From Flavobacterium sp. (GTDB lineage: Bacteria > Bacteroidota > Bacteroidia > Flavobacteriales > Flavobacteriaceae), in contig NZ_CP136574.1 of the NCBI RefSeq assembly GCF_035195345.1, positions 1,851,871-1,915,870 of the forward strand: a stretch of DNA of 64,000 nucleotides, written 5' to 3'. Of the stretch, positions 7,930 through 15,965 are shown piece by piece; the first letter of the stretch is position 1, and every line of letters begins with the position of its first letter. The notes beneath the pieces are model-generated. The model searched no databases and was not told the DNA's origin. It worked only from the letters and a program-made list of their open reading frames with translations. The position numbers and the translations under genes are program-made.

Positions 7930-10900
7930 ATGAGTACAAAATTTACTGAATACAAAGGACTTGACTTGCCAACAGTAGCATCAGAAGTTCTTGATTTTTG
8001 GAAGAAAAACAACATCTTTGAACAATCCGTAACTTCTCGAGAAGGAGCTACACCTTACGTGTTTTTTGAAGGGCCACCATCTGCAAATGGTTTGCCTGGA
8101 ATTCACCACGTAATGGCGCGTGCGATTAAAGATATTTTTTGTCGTTATAAAACTCAAAAAGGCTACCAAGTTAAGCGAAAAGCAGGCTGGGATACGCACG
8201 GTTTACCAGTAGAATTAGGTACCGAAAAAGAATTAGGCATCACCAAAGAAGACATCGGAAAAACCATTTCAGTTACCGAATACAACGAAGCATGTAAAAG
8301 AACCGTTATGCGTTACACTGACGTATGGAACGACTTGACTGAAAAAATGGGGTATTGGGTAGATATGGAAGATCCGTATGTGACGTACAAATCCAAATAC
8401 ATGGAAACCGTTTGGTGGTTGCTAAAACAAATTTACAACAAGGATTTACTATACAAGGGCTACACAATTCAGCCCTATTCTCCAAAAGCAGGAACGGGTT
8501 TGTCTTCGCATGAAGTTAATCAGCCAGGTTCATATCGTGATGTTACGGATACAACGATTGTAGCGCAATTCAAAGCAAAAGACGAAACCTTACCAAGCTT
8601 TTTACAAGGATTTGGAACGATTCATTTCTTAGCTTGGACGACCACTCCTTGGACGTTGCCATCAAATACAGCATTGACAGTTGGTCCAAAAATTGATTAT
8701 GTTTTAGTTCAAACTTATAACCAATATACTTTTGAACCAGTAAATGTAATTTTAGCTAAAAATTTAGTTGGAAAACAATTTGGAGGAAAGTGTTTTGAAA
8801 GCAATGATTTGTTCGATTTTTTAAGTATACCAAAAAAAATTGATGCTGAATCTGTTAACATTCAAGTCTTAAAAGACATAATGTCTCAAAAAGAAATTGA
8901 TGGTGTTATTGAAGCAATTAATTTCAATAAAGAGATAAAATCTAAATTTCCATATAGAGTTTTATCTGAATTTAAAGGCTCTGATTTAGTAGGAATTCGT
9001 TATGAACAATTACTACCATTAGCATTACCTTATCAAAATCCAGAAAATGCTTTTAGAGTAATTTCAGGAGATTTCGTTACAACGGAAGATGGAACTGGAA
9101 TTGTACACACCGCTCCAACTTTTGGAGCAGATGACGCTAAAGTTGCTAAAGAAGCAACGCCAGAAGTGCCACCAATGTTGGTTTTAGATGAAAACGGAAA
9201 TCCAGTGCCATTGGTAGATTTACAAGGTAGATTTATCCAAGGTTTAGGGGATTTTTCAGGTAAATACGTTAAAAACGAATATTACAACGATGGTGAAGCA
9301 CCAGAACGTTCAGCTGATGTAGAAATTGCTATTCAATTAAAAGAAGAAAATAAGGCTTTCAAAGTCGAAAAATACGTACACAGTTATCCACATTGTTGGA
9401 GAACAGATAAACCAATTTTATATTATCCATTAGATTCTTGGTTCATTAAGGTAACCGAAATCAAAGATAGAATGTTCGATTTGAACGAAACCATCAACTG
9501 GAAACCAAAAGCTACAGGCGAAGGTCGTTTCGGGAATTGGTTGAAAAATGCTAACGATTGGAATTTATCACGTTCAAGATATTGGGGAATTCCTTTGCCA
9601 ATTTGGAGAAGTGAAGATGGAACCGAAGAAATGTTGGTTGGTTCAGTTGAAGAATTGTATAACGAAATCGAAAAATCAATCGCGGCTGGTTTCCAAACAG
9701 AAAATCCGTACAAAGGATTCAAAATTGGCGACATGAGCGAAGCCAACTACGATTTAGTGGATTTACATAAAAATGTAGTAGACGGAATTGTTTTAGTTTC
9801 TCCATCTGGAAAACCAATGAAACGCGAAACCGATTTAATTGACGTTTGGTTCGATTCAGGTGCGATGCCTTATGCACAATGGCATTATCCATTCGAAAAC
9901 AAAGAATTAATCGACGAAAACAAAGCTTTCCAAGCTGATTTTATTGCGGAAGGAGTAGATCAAACACGTGGTTGGTTCTATACATTACATGCGATTGGAA
10001 CATTAGTTTTCGATAAAATTGCCTACAAAAACGTAGTTTCAAATGGATTAGTTTTAGACAAAAACGGACAGAAAATGTCGAAACGTTTAGGAAATGCCGT
10101 GGATCCATTCACTACTTTGGCTGAATATGGTCCAGATGCTACACGTTGGTACATGATTTCGAATGCTAATCCTTGGGATAACTTAAAATTTGATATCGAA
10201 GGTGTTGCTGAGGTTCGTAGAAAATTCTTTGGAACGTTATATAATACGTATTCGTTCTTTTCGTTATATGCTAATATTGATGGATTTACTTATGATGAAG
10301 CGGAAGTTCCATTAGAAGAAAGACCGGAAATTGATCGTTGGATTTTATCTGAATTACATACTTTAATTCAAGTTGTGGATGAAGCCTATGCAGATTACGA
10401 ACCAACAAAAGCAGCAAGAGCAATTTCTGATTTCGTTCAGGAAAACCTAAGTAATTGGTATGTTCGTTTGTGTAGAAGAAGATTTTGGAAAGGTGAATAT
10501 GCACAAGATAAAATTGCGGCTTATCAAACGCTTTACACTTGTCTGTTGACAATTTCTAAACTTGGAGCACCAATTGCACCGTTTTTCATGGATAAACTAT
10601 ACAGAGATTTAACGTTAGCAACATCCTCAGAAAATTATGACAGTGTACATTTGGCGCAGTTTCCAGTTTCGGTTGAAAACTTTGTTGATAAGTCGTTAGA
10701 GAGCAAAATGTTAAAAGCACAAACGGTTTCTTCGTTGGTTTTATCGCTGCGTAAGAAGGAAATGATTAAAGTGCGTCAACCGTTGCAAAAGGTAATGATT
10801 CCAGTACTTGATGAGAATCAGCGTGCTGAAATTGAGGCAGTTTCTGACTTAATTATGGCAGAGGTAAACGTGAAAGAAATTGAATTATTAGACGATGCTT

Positions 10901-11430
10901 CGGGTGTTTTAGTGAAGCAAATTAAGCCTAATTTTAAAACATTAGGACCTCGTTTTGGAAAGTATATGGGATTGATTTCCAAAGAGATACAAGGTTTTGG
11001 ACAAGATGAAATTGCAACATTAGAGCGTCAAGGTGAATTAGTTATGGATATTTCAGGAAAAAGTATAACTTTATCACTAGAAGATGTTGAGATTTCTTCG
11101 CAAGATATTGAAGGTTGGTTAGTAGCCAATTCAAACGGAATTACGGTAGCATTAGATATTACGATTTCCGACGAATTAAGAAAAGAAGGTATTGCGAGAG
11201 AATTGATTAACAGAATTCAAAATATCAGAAAAGACTCAGGTTTTGAAGTAACAGATAAGATTACTGTTAAAATGGAAAAAAATACGCAAGTAGAAGAAGC
11301 TGTTTTAGCAAACGAATCGTATATTAAGTCAGAAACCTTAACCGAATCGTTAATTTTTGTGGATACCCTTGAAAATGGTACGGAAATTGAGTTTGATGAT
11401 ATAAAAACAAGTATATTAATTTCAAAATAA
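7930..11430 (+). CDS. ileS: Isoleucyl-tRNA synthetase
   Basis: A 1166-residue class I aminoacyl-tRNA synthetase that charges tRNA-Ile. The HIGH-type motif is in GPPSANGLPGIHHVMARA (residues about 48-64), and the second signature KMSKR is at 715-719. The editing (CP1) domain lies between, with the conserved TTPWTLPSNTA at about 237-247. The anticodon-binding region follows, with the WYVRLCRRRFW segment. At about 1160 residues with an extended C-terminus it resembles the long, eukaryote-like IleRS class common in Bacteroidota rather than the 930-residue zinc type. A weak hairpin overlaps its stop codon. Confidence 0.96.
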   Translation: MSTKFTEYKGLDLPTVASEVLDFWKKNNIFEQSVTSREGATPYVFFEGPPSANGLPGIHHVMARAIKDIFCRYKTQKGYQVKRKAGWDTHGLPVELGTEKELGITKEDIGKTISVTEYNEACKRTVMRYTDVWNDLTEKMGYWVDMEDPYVTYKSKYMETVWWLLKQIYNKDLLYKGYTIQPYSPKAGTGLSSHEVNQPGSYRDVTDTTIVAQFKAKDETLPSFLQGFGTIHFLAWTTTPWTLPSNTALTVGPKIDYVLVQTYNQYTFEPVNVILAKNLVGKQFGGKCFESNDLFDFLSIPKKIDAESVNIQVLKDIMSQKEIDGVIEAINFNKEIKSKFPYRVLSEFKGSDLVGIRYEQLLPLALPYQNPENAFRVISGDFVTTEDGTGIVHTAPTFGADDAKVAKEATPEVPPMLVLDENGNPVPLVDLQGRFIQGLGDFSGKYVKNEYYNDGEAPERSADVEIAIQLKEENKAFKVEKYVHSYPHCWRTDKPILYYPLDSWFIKVTEIKDRMFDLNETINWKPKATGEGRFGNWLKNANDWNLSRSRYWGIPLPIWRSEDGTEEMLVGSVEELYNEIEKSIAAGFQTENPYKGFKIGDMSEANYDLVDLHKNVVDGIVLVSPSGKPMKRETDLIDVWFDSGAMPYAQWHYPFENKELIDENKAFQADFIAEGVDQTRGWFYTLHAIGTLVFDKIAYKNVVSNGLVLDKNGQKMSKRLGNAVDPFTTLAEYGPDATRWYMISNANPWDNLKFDIEGVAEVRRKFFGTLYNTYSFFSLYANIDGFTYDEAEVPLEERPEIDRWILSELHTLIQVVDEAYADYEPTKAARAISDFVQENLSNWYVRLCRRRFWKGEYAQDKIAAYQTLYTCLLTISKLGAPIAPFFMDKLYRDLTLATSSENYDSVHLAQFPVSVENFVDKSLESKMLKAQTVSSLVLSLRKKEMIKVRQPLQKVMIPVLDENQRAEIEAVSDLIMAEVNVKEIELLDDASGVLVKQIKPNFKTLGPRFGKYMGLISKEIQGFGQDEIATLERQGELVMDISGKSITLSLEDVEISSQDIEGWLVANSNGITVALDITISDELRKEGIARELINRIQNIRKDSGFEVTDKITVKMEKNTQVEEAVLANESYIKSETLTESLIFVDTLENGTEIEFDDIKTSILISK

Positions 11431-11477
11431 AAGCCAAAAGCTTTTATTTAAAGTATAACTATAAAAATATTGAAATT

Positions 11478-11858
11478 ATGATAGAGGAGCAAATTAGATT
11501 TTCAGACGCTGATTTGGCTGAATTCAAAGCATTAATTCAAGCGAAATTAGAAAAAGCTAAAGGTGATTTAGAGCTTATTAAGAGTGCCTATATGAATGAT
11601 TTAAATAACGGAACTGATGATACATCACCAACGTTTAAAGCATTTGAAGAAGGCAGTGAAACAATGAGTAAAGAAGCCAATTCACAACTAGCTATTCGTC
11701 AAGAAAAGTTTATTAGAGATTTAAAAAATGCCTTAATTCGTATTGAAAACAAAACCTATGGTTTGTGTAAAGTTACAGGCAAATTAATCAATAAAGAAAG
11801 ATTAAAAATCGTCCCTCATGCAACTATGAGTATCGAAGCGAAAAACTTGCAACGTTAA
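11478..11858 (+). CDS. DksA/TraR-family protein with degenerate zinc finger
   Basis: A 126-residue protein of the DksA/TraR family, which act in the RNA polymerase secondary channel, often with ppGpp. A charged coiled-coil occupies about residues 10-90 and carries acidic residues near its tip (LNNGTDDTSP, 42-51), where DksA has key aspartates. The usual four-cysteine finger is degenerate: only C97 remains in TYGLCKVTGKLINKERL, and the second half reads IVPHATMSIEAK with H114 and no Cys. The family call is good, but zinc binding is unlikely. It lies between ileS and lspA, with a terminator directly after it. Confidence 0.8.
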   Translation: MIEEQIRFSDADLAEFKALIQAKLEKAKGDLELIKSAYMNDLNNGTDDTSPTFKAFEEGSETMSKEANSQLAIRQEKFIRDLKNALIRIENKTYGLCKVTGKLINKERLKIVPHATMSIEAKNLQR

Positions 11859-11878
11859 TCTTTTTACAAAATTTTACT

Positions 11879-11902
11879 AACGCTCCGTTTGGGGCGTTTT
11901 TT
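11879..11902 (+). terminator. Intrinsic terminator after the DksA-like gene
   Basis: A hairpin AACGCTCC / GGGGCGTT with one G-U pair and a GTTT loop is followed by T residues, 20 bases after the stop. Confidence 0.8.
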
Positions 11903-11918
11903 ATTTGATAAAAACTAC

Positions 11919-11926
11919 TACTTTTG
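11919..11926 (+). promoter_or_regulatory. -7 promoter element (TACTTTTG) for lspA
   Basis: TACTTTTG matches TAnnTTTG and ends 8 bases before the ATG at 11935. It excludes the in-frame start at 11905. Confidence 0.55.
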
Positions 11927-11934
11927 CAAAAAAA

Positions 11935-12576
11935 ATGAACATGTCGTTAAAGAAAGCCTATATTTTAATCCTTGCTATTTTATTAATTGATCAGATTTCT
12001 AAAATCTACATTAAAACGCATTTTTTTATTGGAGAATCCATAAAAGTAATGGGTTTAGAATGGTTTCAAATTCATTTTATAGAGAACGAAGGCATGGCTT
12101 GGGGTGCTGAAATCCCCGGAGATTACGGAAAACTAATCTTAACTTTATTCCGTATCGTAGCCGTAGGTGGAATCGCTTGGTGGTTGTGGGATTCAGTAAG
12201 AAAAAATGCGTCAAATTACTTAATAGTAGCTATTGCTTTGATTTTTACAGGCGCATTAGGAAATATTATCGATTCAGTTTTTTACGGCGTAATTTTTAAC
12301 GATAGTTACCATCAAGTAGCAACTGCTTTTGCTGACCAACCTTACGGTACTTGGTTCCATGGAGAAGTGGTAGATATGTTCTATTTTCCAATGTGGGAAG
12401 GAAACTTACCTTCTTGGTTGCCAATTTGGGGCGGCAAACACTTTACTTTCTTCAACGCTATTTTCAATGTAGCCGATGTTGCAATTTCTACTGGTGTTGG
12501 GATTTTAATCGTTTTCAACAAAAGAGCTTTTGCTCATACGGATAAAGAGGAAGAAACTATTCAAACTCAAGAATAA
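11935..12576 (+). CDS. lspA: Lipoprotein signal peptidase (signal peptidase II)
   Basis: A 213-residue inner-membrane aspartyl protease that cleaves signal peptides from lipid-modified prolipoproteins. Four membrane segments are seen. The catalytic aspartates are D113 in GNIIDSVFYG and D171 in FNVADVAISTG. The conserved IENEGMAWG corresponds to the N-x-G-x-x-x-G region. It is about 50 residues longer than the E. coli enzyme, because of a loop between the aspartates containing FHGEVVDMFYFPMWEG, a form typical of Bacteroidota. The start at 11935 is chosen because a promoter element occupies the region before it. The stop overlaps the next ATG. Confidence 0.93.
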   Translation: MNMSLKKAYILILAILLIDQISKIYIKTHFFIGESIKVMGLEWFQIHFIENEGMAWGAEIPGDYGKLILTLFRIVAVGGIAWWLWDSVRKNASNYLIVAIALIFTGALGNIIDSVFYGVIFNDSYHQVATAFADQPYGTWFHGEVVDMFYFPMWEGNLPSWLPIWGGKHFTFFNAIFNVADVAISTGVGILIVFNKRAFAHTDKEEETIQTQE

Positions 12577-12857
12577 TGTTTCCGACAGATTCTGAATTTA
12601 CACTTTTATACTTTGTGTATTTTTCGGTATTTGCTTATTTTCTTTTGGGTTTAATTTTTACTAAAAGAACTATATATAAAGTGAATTTGACCATTTTTAT
12701 GGTCTATTTTTTATATATGTTTTACATTTTTTTAGATGAAGATAATTTTAAAGGTGGAAATTCTTTAGCGGTTTTATTTTATGGCGGGATTTTTGTGGTA
12801 ACTCACATTATTATTTATGGAGTAATTGAATTGATTACGAGTTTTAGAAAGAAATAA
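12576..12857 (+). CDS. Small membrane protein of unknown function
   Basis: A 93-residue protein with three likely membrane segments (about residues 8-28, 36-53, 65-86), a short acidic loop DEDNFKGGN between the second and third, and a basic C-terminus SFRKK. I do not recognise a family. Its ATG overlaps the lspA stop by one base (TAATG), so it is probably translated with LspA and may act at the same membrane, but no function follows from that. Its last 14 bases overlap the end of the convergent cyclo-ligase gene. Confidence 0.65.
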   Translation: MFPTDSEFTLLYFVYFSVFAYFLLGLIFTKRTIYKVNLTIFMVYFLYMFYIFLDEDNFKGGNSLAVLFYGGIFVVTHIIIYGVIELITSFRKK

Positions 12858-13428
12858 TCCCCTCAGGTGTCACACAAAAATCCAAATTTACATCATTTTC
12901 TGAAACATCGTCAATTTTATCTTCTGGAGGAAAGAACGACAACCCAATTTTAATCGTTTCAGGCTTGCATTTACTTAGAAAGTTATCGTAAAAACCTTTT
13001 CCGTAACCAACACGATTTCCGTGCTTGTCGTAAGCTAAAAGAGGCACAAAAACCACATCAATTTTTGCATCAGGAACTTCTAAACCATCAACCGGTTCTG
13101 GTACGTTGTAACTGTTTTTTTTGATTTTGGTATTATCGGTTAATAAAAAAGGCGTCATTCCTAAAGTGGCAAAGTCGCACTTCGAAATGACGATTTCTTT
13201 ATCTTTTCCCGCTAAAATTTGCAGTATATATTCGGTATTGATTTCTTTTTGCTCTTCAATCGTTAAAAACAAATGATAATACAATTTGTCCCAAACCAGC
13301 CTGCCGCTAGGCTCAGCATCCATTCGCAACAATTGGTTCGCAATCGCCAAACTTTTGTCTTCGATTTCTTCTTCAGTTAACGATTGTCTTAATACTTTGT
13401 ACTTACTTCTTAATGCCTTTTTATCCAT
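12844..13428 (-). CDS. 5-formyltetrahydrofolate cyclo-ligase
   Basis: A 194-residue enzyme that converts 5-formyl-THF to 5,10-methenyl-THF with ATP, a folate salvage step. The N-terminal basic helix MDKKALRSKYKVLRQSLT and the ATP/Mg loop GNRVGYGKGFYDNFL near residue 140 are diagnostic, and LAYDKHGNRVG precedes it as usual. Full length. Its first codons overlap the end of the PLP decarboxylase upstream by 8 bases, so the two are an operon. Its 3' end overlaps the convergent small membrane gene. Confidence 0.92.
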   Translation of the reverse strand: MDKKALRSKYKVLRQSLTEEEIEDKSLAIANQLLRMDAEPSGRLVWDKLYYHLFLTIEEQKEINTEYILQILAGKDKEIVISKCDFATLGMTPFLLTDNTKIKKNSYNVPEPVDGLEVPDAKIDVVFVPLLAYDKHGNRVGYGKGFYDNFLSKCKPETIKIGLSFFPPEDKIDDVSENDVNLDFCVTPEGIISF

Positions 13429-14659
13429 TTACAGACGCTTTTAATTCGTCTATAAAAGTAGTTAAATGTTCTATTTCTACGTGATCCATCACCACAATTT
13501 TATACCATTTGTTGTTTTCATTGTGTTGTTGAGGTACCAAATCATACTTTTCAGCAATTTTTTCTGGAATGGATTCCGAATGAATGGTTACGATATTCAT
13601 AAAAGGTTCGCGGAAATATTGGATATTCAATAGGTCTAATTCGTGACATAAAAATTGAGTACGCATTTGTAAAATACTTACTTTTTCAAACCAGCCAAAA
13701 GCACCATAGGTAAATAAAATCATCCAAACTGCCACCGCATTCGCACCAGAACGACTTCCGCAAAGGGTTAAATCCATTCCTTCTACGTATTCGGCTTCTT
13801 TGGTAAGTACGTTTTCGATTAATCCTTTTCGGCAAACAAAAATACCTGTTCCATAAGGCGCTTGCAACATTTTGTGCGCATCAATCGTAATCGAACTAAT
13901 TTTTGGATTGCTAAAGTTGATATTTGTTTTTTGATTGCTAAACGGATACACAAATCCGCCATAAGCACCATCAATATGTAAGCGATAAGTAACGTTGTGT
14001 TTTTCTAAAATCGAAGTATAATCATCAGGATTATCAACGGAACCAAACATGGTAGTTCCCATATTAGAAACAGCGATGAAATATTTTTTGCCTTTATTTT
14101 TTGCTTCTGAAATGATGTTATCCAATGCATTCACATCTATTTCGCGATTTTCAAATCCAACCGGAATTTTTAACCAATCAATTTGCAATAAATTCGAAGC
14201 CTTTGGAATTGAATAATGCGTGTCTTCCGAAGCTAAAATGGCAATTTCGTCTAATTTTGCATCAAAATTATGTAGGAATTCATTTCTAAAAACCCAAATA
14301 GCTTGAATATTCGCTTCGGTTCCACCTGGAGCAATGTAACCATCAAACTCATTTTCTTTAGCTTTAAAAATATCAACGGCAATTACATTTAATACTTCGC
14401 GTTCAATTTCTTGAGTGCCATAAAACGCTTTTTCGGAAGTGCCAAAAGTGTGACATCCAATGTTATTTGGATTTGCTACATAGGTTTGAAGTGTTGGTGC
14501 GTCTTTTAAAAATGGCGCATCATCATAAAAAACACGACTATCTAACTTAGAAGCAGGATAGCCTAATGAAGCATCTTTTGAGAAGTTAACATTATCGTGT
14601 AAGGCTTTATCAATTCTTACCTTTCTTTCTTCGTGTGTAAGTTTTTTCCAAAAATTCAT
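13421..14659 (-). CDS. Group II PLP-dependent decarboxylase, substrate unknown
   Basis: A 412-residue PLP enzyme of the group II decarboxylase family (glutamate, histidine and aromatic amino acid decarboxylases). The PLP lysine is K263 in ITIDAHKMLQAPYG. The ring-stacking His is H148 (ASEDTHYS), and D230 in HIDGAYGGF is the pyridine-nitrogen Asp. The glycine-rich APGGTEANIQA lies at about 110. At 412 residues it is nearer the length of the pyruvoyl-independent histidine decarboxylase branch than GadB, but the substrate is not predictable. The gene is followed with an 8-base overlap by the cyclo-ligase. Confidence 0.82.
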   Translation of the reverse strand: MNFWKKLTHEERKVRIDKALHDNVNFSKDASLGYPASKLDSRVFYDDAPFLKDAPTLQTYVANPNNIGCHTFGTSEKAFYGTQEIEREVLNVIAVDIFKAKENEFDGYIAPGGTEANIQAIWVFRNEFLHNFDAKLDEIAILASEDTHYSIPKASNLLQIDWLKIPVGFENREIDVNALDNIISEAKNKGKKYFIAVSNMGTTMFGSVDNPDDYTSILEKHNVTYRLHIDGAYGGFVYPFSNQKTNINFSNPKISSITIDAHKMLQAPYGTGIFVCRKGLIENVLTKEAEYVEGMDLTLCGSRSGANAVAVWMILFTYGAFGWFEKVSILQMRTQFLCHELDLLNIQYFREPFMNIVTIHSESIPEKIAEKYDLVPQQHNENNKWYKIVVMDHVEIEHLTTFIDELKASVNG

Positions 14660-14674
14660 GTCTAAAAATTTTCA

Positions 14675-14682
14675 CGAAAATA
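14675..14682 (-). promoter_or_regulatory. Possible -7 element (TATTTTCG) for the decarboxylase operon
   Basis: The reverse strand reads TATTTTCG, one base off TAnnTTTG, 15 bases before the decarboxylase ATG. Confidence 0.35.
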
Positions 14683-14714
14683 CAGTAAGCCAAATCAATA
14701 AAACATGATAATTG

Positions 14715-15689
14715 TTAGCTTTTCAATTCCAAATGGGTAGAAATATGAAAAACTGCATCCCCTTGATAAATAATTGGCGCATCATTTACATTAATAATAT
14801 ATCCTTCATGCGGCGCTTTGACTTTATGTTCAACTTTTCCATAGGGGTCAGAAATAGTGGCTAATAAATCGCCTTTTTTAACAAAACTGCCAATAATTGC
14901 TGTTCCATGAAACATACCTGAATATTTGGCTCTAACCCAACTCGATTTTTCAATATATATGGTTTTGTGGGTTGGAATTGTAACTTTTTTTCTTGGATTT
15001 AGCATGCCTAAATGATCTAAAAAGCGTTTGGTTCCTTCCAAAGCTTCTTGTGTAACGTTATCATTTAAGTCTAATGATTTTCCGCCTTCAAAAAGTAACA
15101 TTTTTACGTCCAATTTATCGCAAGAATTTCGAAACGTACCCGAAATATTCTTCGAATACAAGGTAAAAGGAGCGTTAAAGACATCGGAAAGTTCTTTTAA
15201 TTCTGAGTTTTCTGGAACAATTCTAATTTGAGGGGCATTAAATCGACTCGCACCACCAGCATGAAAATCGATGGCGTAATCTACATGCGGCATAATTTCT
15301 TTTAAAATATAAAAGGCAAATCGACTGGCTAGTGAACCTGTTTTACTACCTGGAAACACACGATTTAAATCGCGACCATCAGGAAATTCCCGGGTCTTAT
15401 TAATGAATCCGAAAATATTGATGATGGGAATACAAATAACGGTTCCCCGTTTCGGCTTATTTATTTTTTGAATGATTAACTGACGCACAATTTCGGTTCC
15501 GTTGATTTCGTCGCCATGCAAACAGGCAGTGAATAAAACCGTTGGACCATCAAGTTTTGAACGTTCTACAATAATGGGAATTTTCAATTTATTCATGGTG
15601 TGCAACTTAGCAATTTCCATATTAATGGTTTTGCTTTCACCTGCTAAAATGGTTTCTTTAAGAATGGTTAAGGGTTTTGAGGCTGTCAT
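14715..15689 (-). CDS. Succinylglutamate desuccinylase/aspartoacylase-family deacylase
   Basis: A 324-residue zinc carboxypeptidase-like deacylase (M14 clan, AstE/AspA family). Zinc ligands are H58 and E61 in CLHGDEINGTE and H143 in IDFHAGGASRF. The substrate-guanidine region GRDLNRVFPGS is at about 115-124. A C-terminal beta domain from about residue 240 (KVKAPHEGYIINV) resembles the biotinyl-like extension found in this subgroup. In other bacteria members of this subgroup accompany RimK-type ATP-grasp ligases; none is visible here. Physiological substrate unknown. It has a gap from its neighbours on both sides. Confidence 0.8.
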   Translation of the reverse strand: MTASKPLTILKETILAGESKTINMEIAKLHTMNKLKIPIIVERSKLDGPTVLFTACLHGDEINGTEIVRQLIIQKINKPKRGTVICIPIINIFGFINKTREFPDGRDLNRVFPGSKTGSLASRFAFYILKEIMPHVDYAIDFHAGGASRFNAPQIRIVPENSELKELSDVFNAPFTLYSKNISGTFRNSCDKLDVKMLLFEGGKSLDLNDNVTQEALEGTKRFLDHLGMLNPRKKVTIPTHKTIYIEKSSWVRAKYSGMFHGTAIIGSFVKKGDLLATISDPYGKVEHKVKAPHEGYIINVNDAPIIYQGDAVFHISTHLELKS

Positions 15690-15719
15690 TTGGTTGATTC
15701 TTAGGTGTTAAAAATACGA

Positions 15720-15900
15720 AAAGTTCAAGAAGAAGGGCAAGTTCAAGTTAAAAAATCAATTTTTTATTGGAATATAAATTGAAGAAATGAAAAGTTTAAA
15801 AGTAAAACGTCTCTGTGTATCTCTTTTCAACAGCATCAAAATCAAAAAAAGTTCCGTGAATCTCTGTGTAAAAAAACTCAAATCAGATTTGTAAAGCATC
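15720..15900. other. Spacer with near-repeated CTCTGTGTA words, no gene
   Basis: The 276-base gap before uvrC holds no plausible gene. It contains two related phrases, GTCTCTGTGTATCTC (about 15811-15825) and GTGAATCTCTGTGTAA (about 15856-15871). These look like the degenerate spacer repeats common between genes in Flavobacteria. Confidence 0.4.
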
Positions 15901-15934
15901 CGCCCTATCCGCGTGCCAATTAAAACAATTCTAT

Positions 15935-15942
15935 TATCTTTG
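15935..15942 (+). promoter_or_regulatory. -7 promoter element (TATCTTTG) for uvrC
   Basis: TATCTTTG, a frequent form of TAnnTTTG in Flavobacteria, lies 23 bases before the uvrC ATG. Confidence 0.55.
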
Positions 15943-15965
15943 TTCTTTACTCTTTTCTAAAAAAA

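Noticed and set aside
11428..11446. Hairpin TAAAAGC / GCTTTTA at the ileS stop as a terminator
   Set aside because: Only seven weak pairs, overlaps the stop codon, and lacks a T run.
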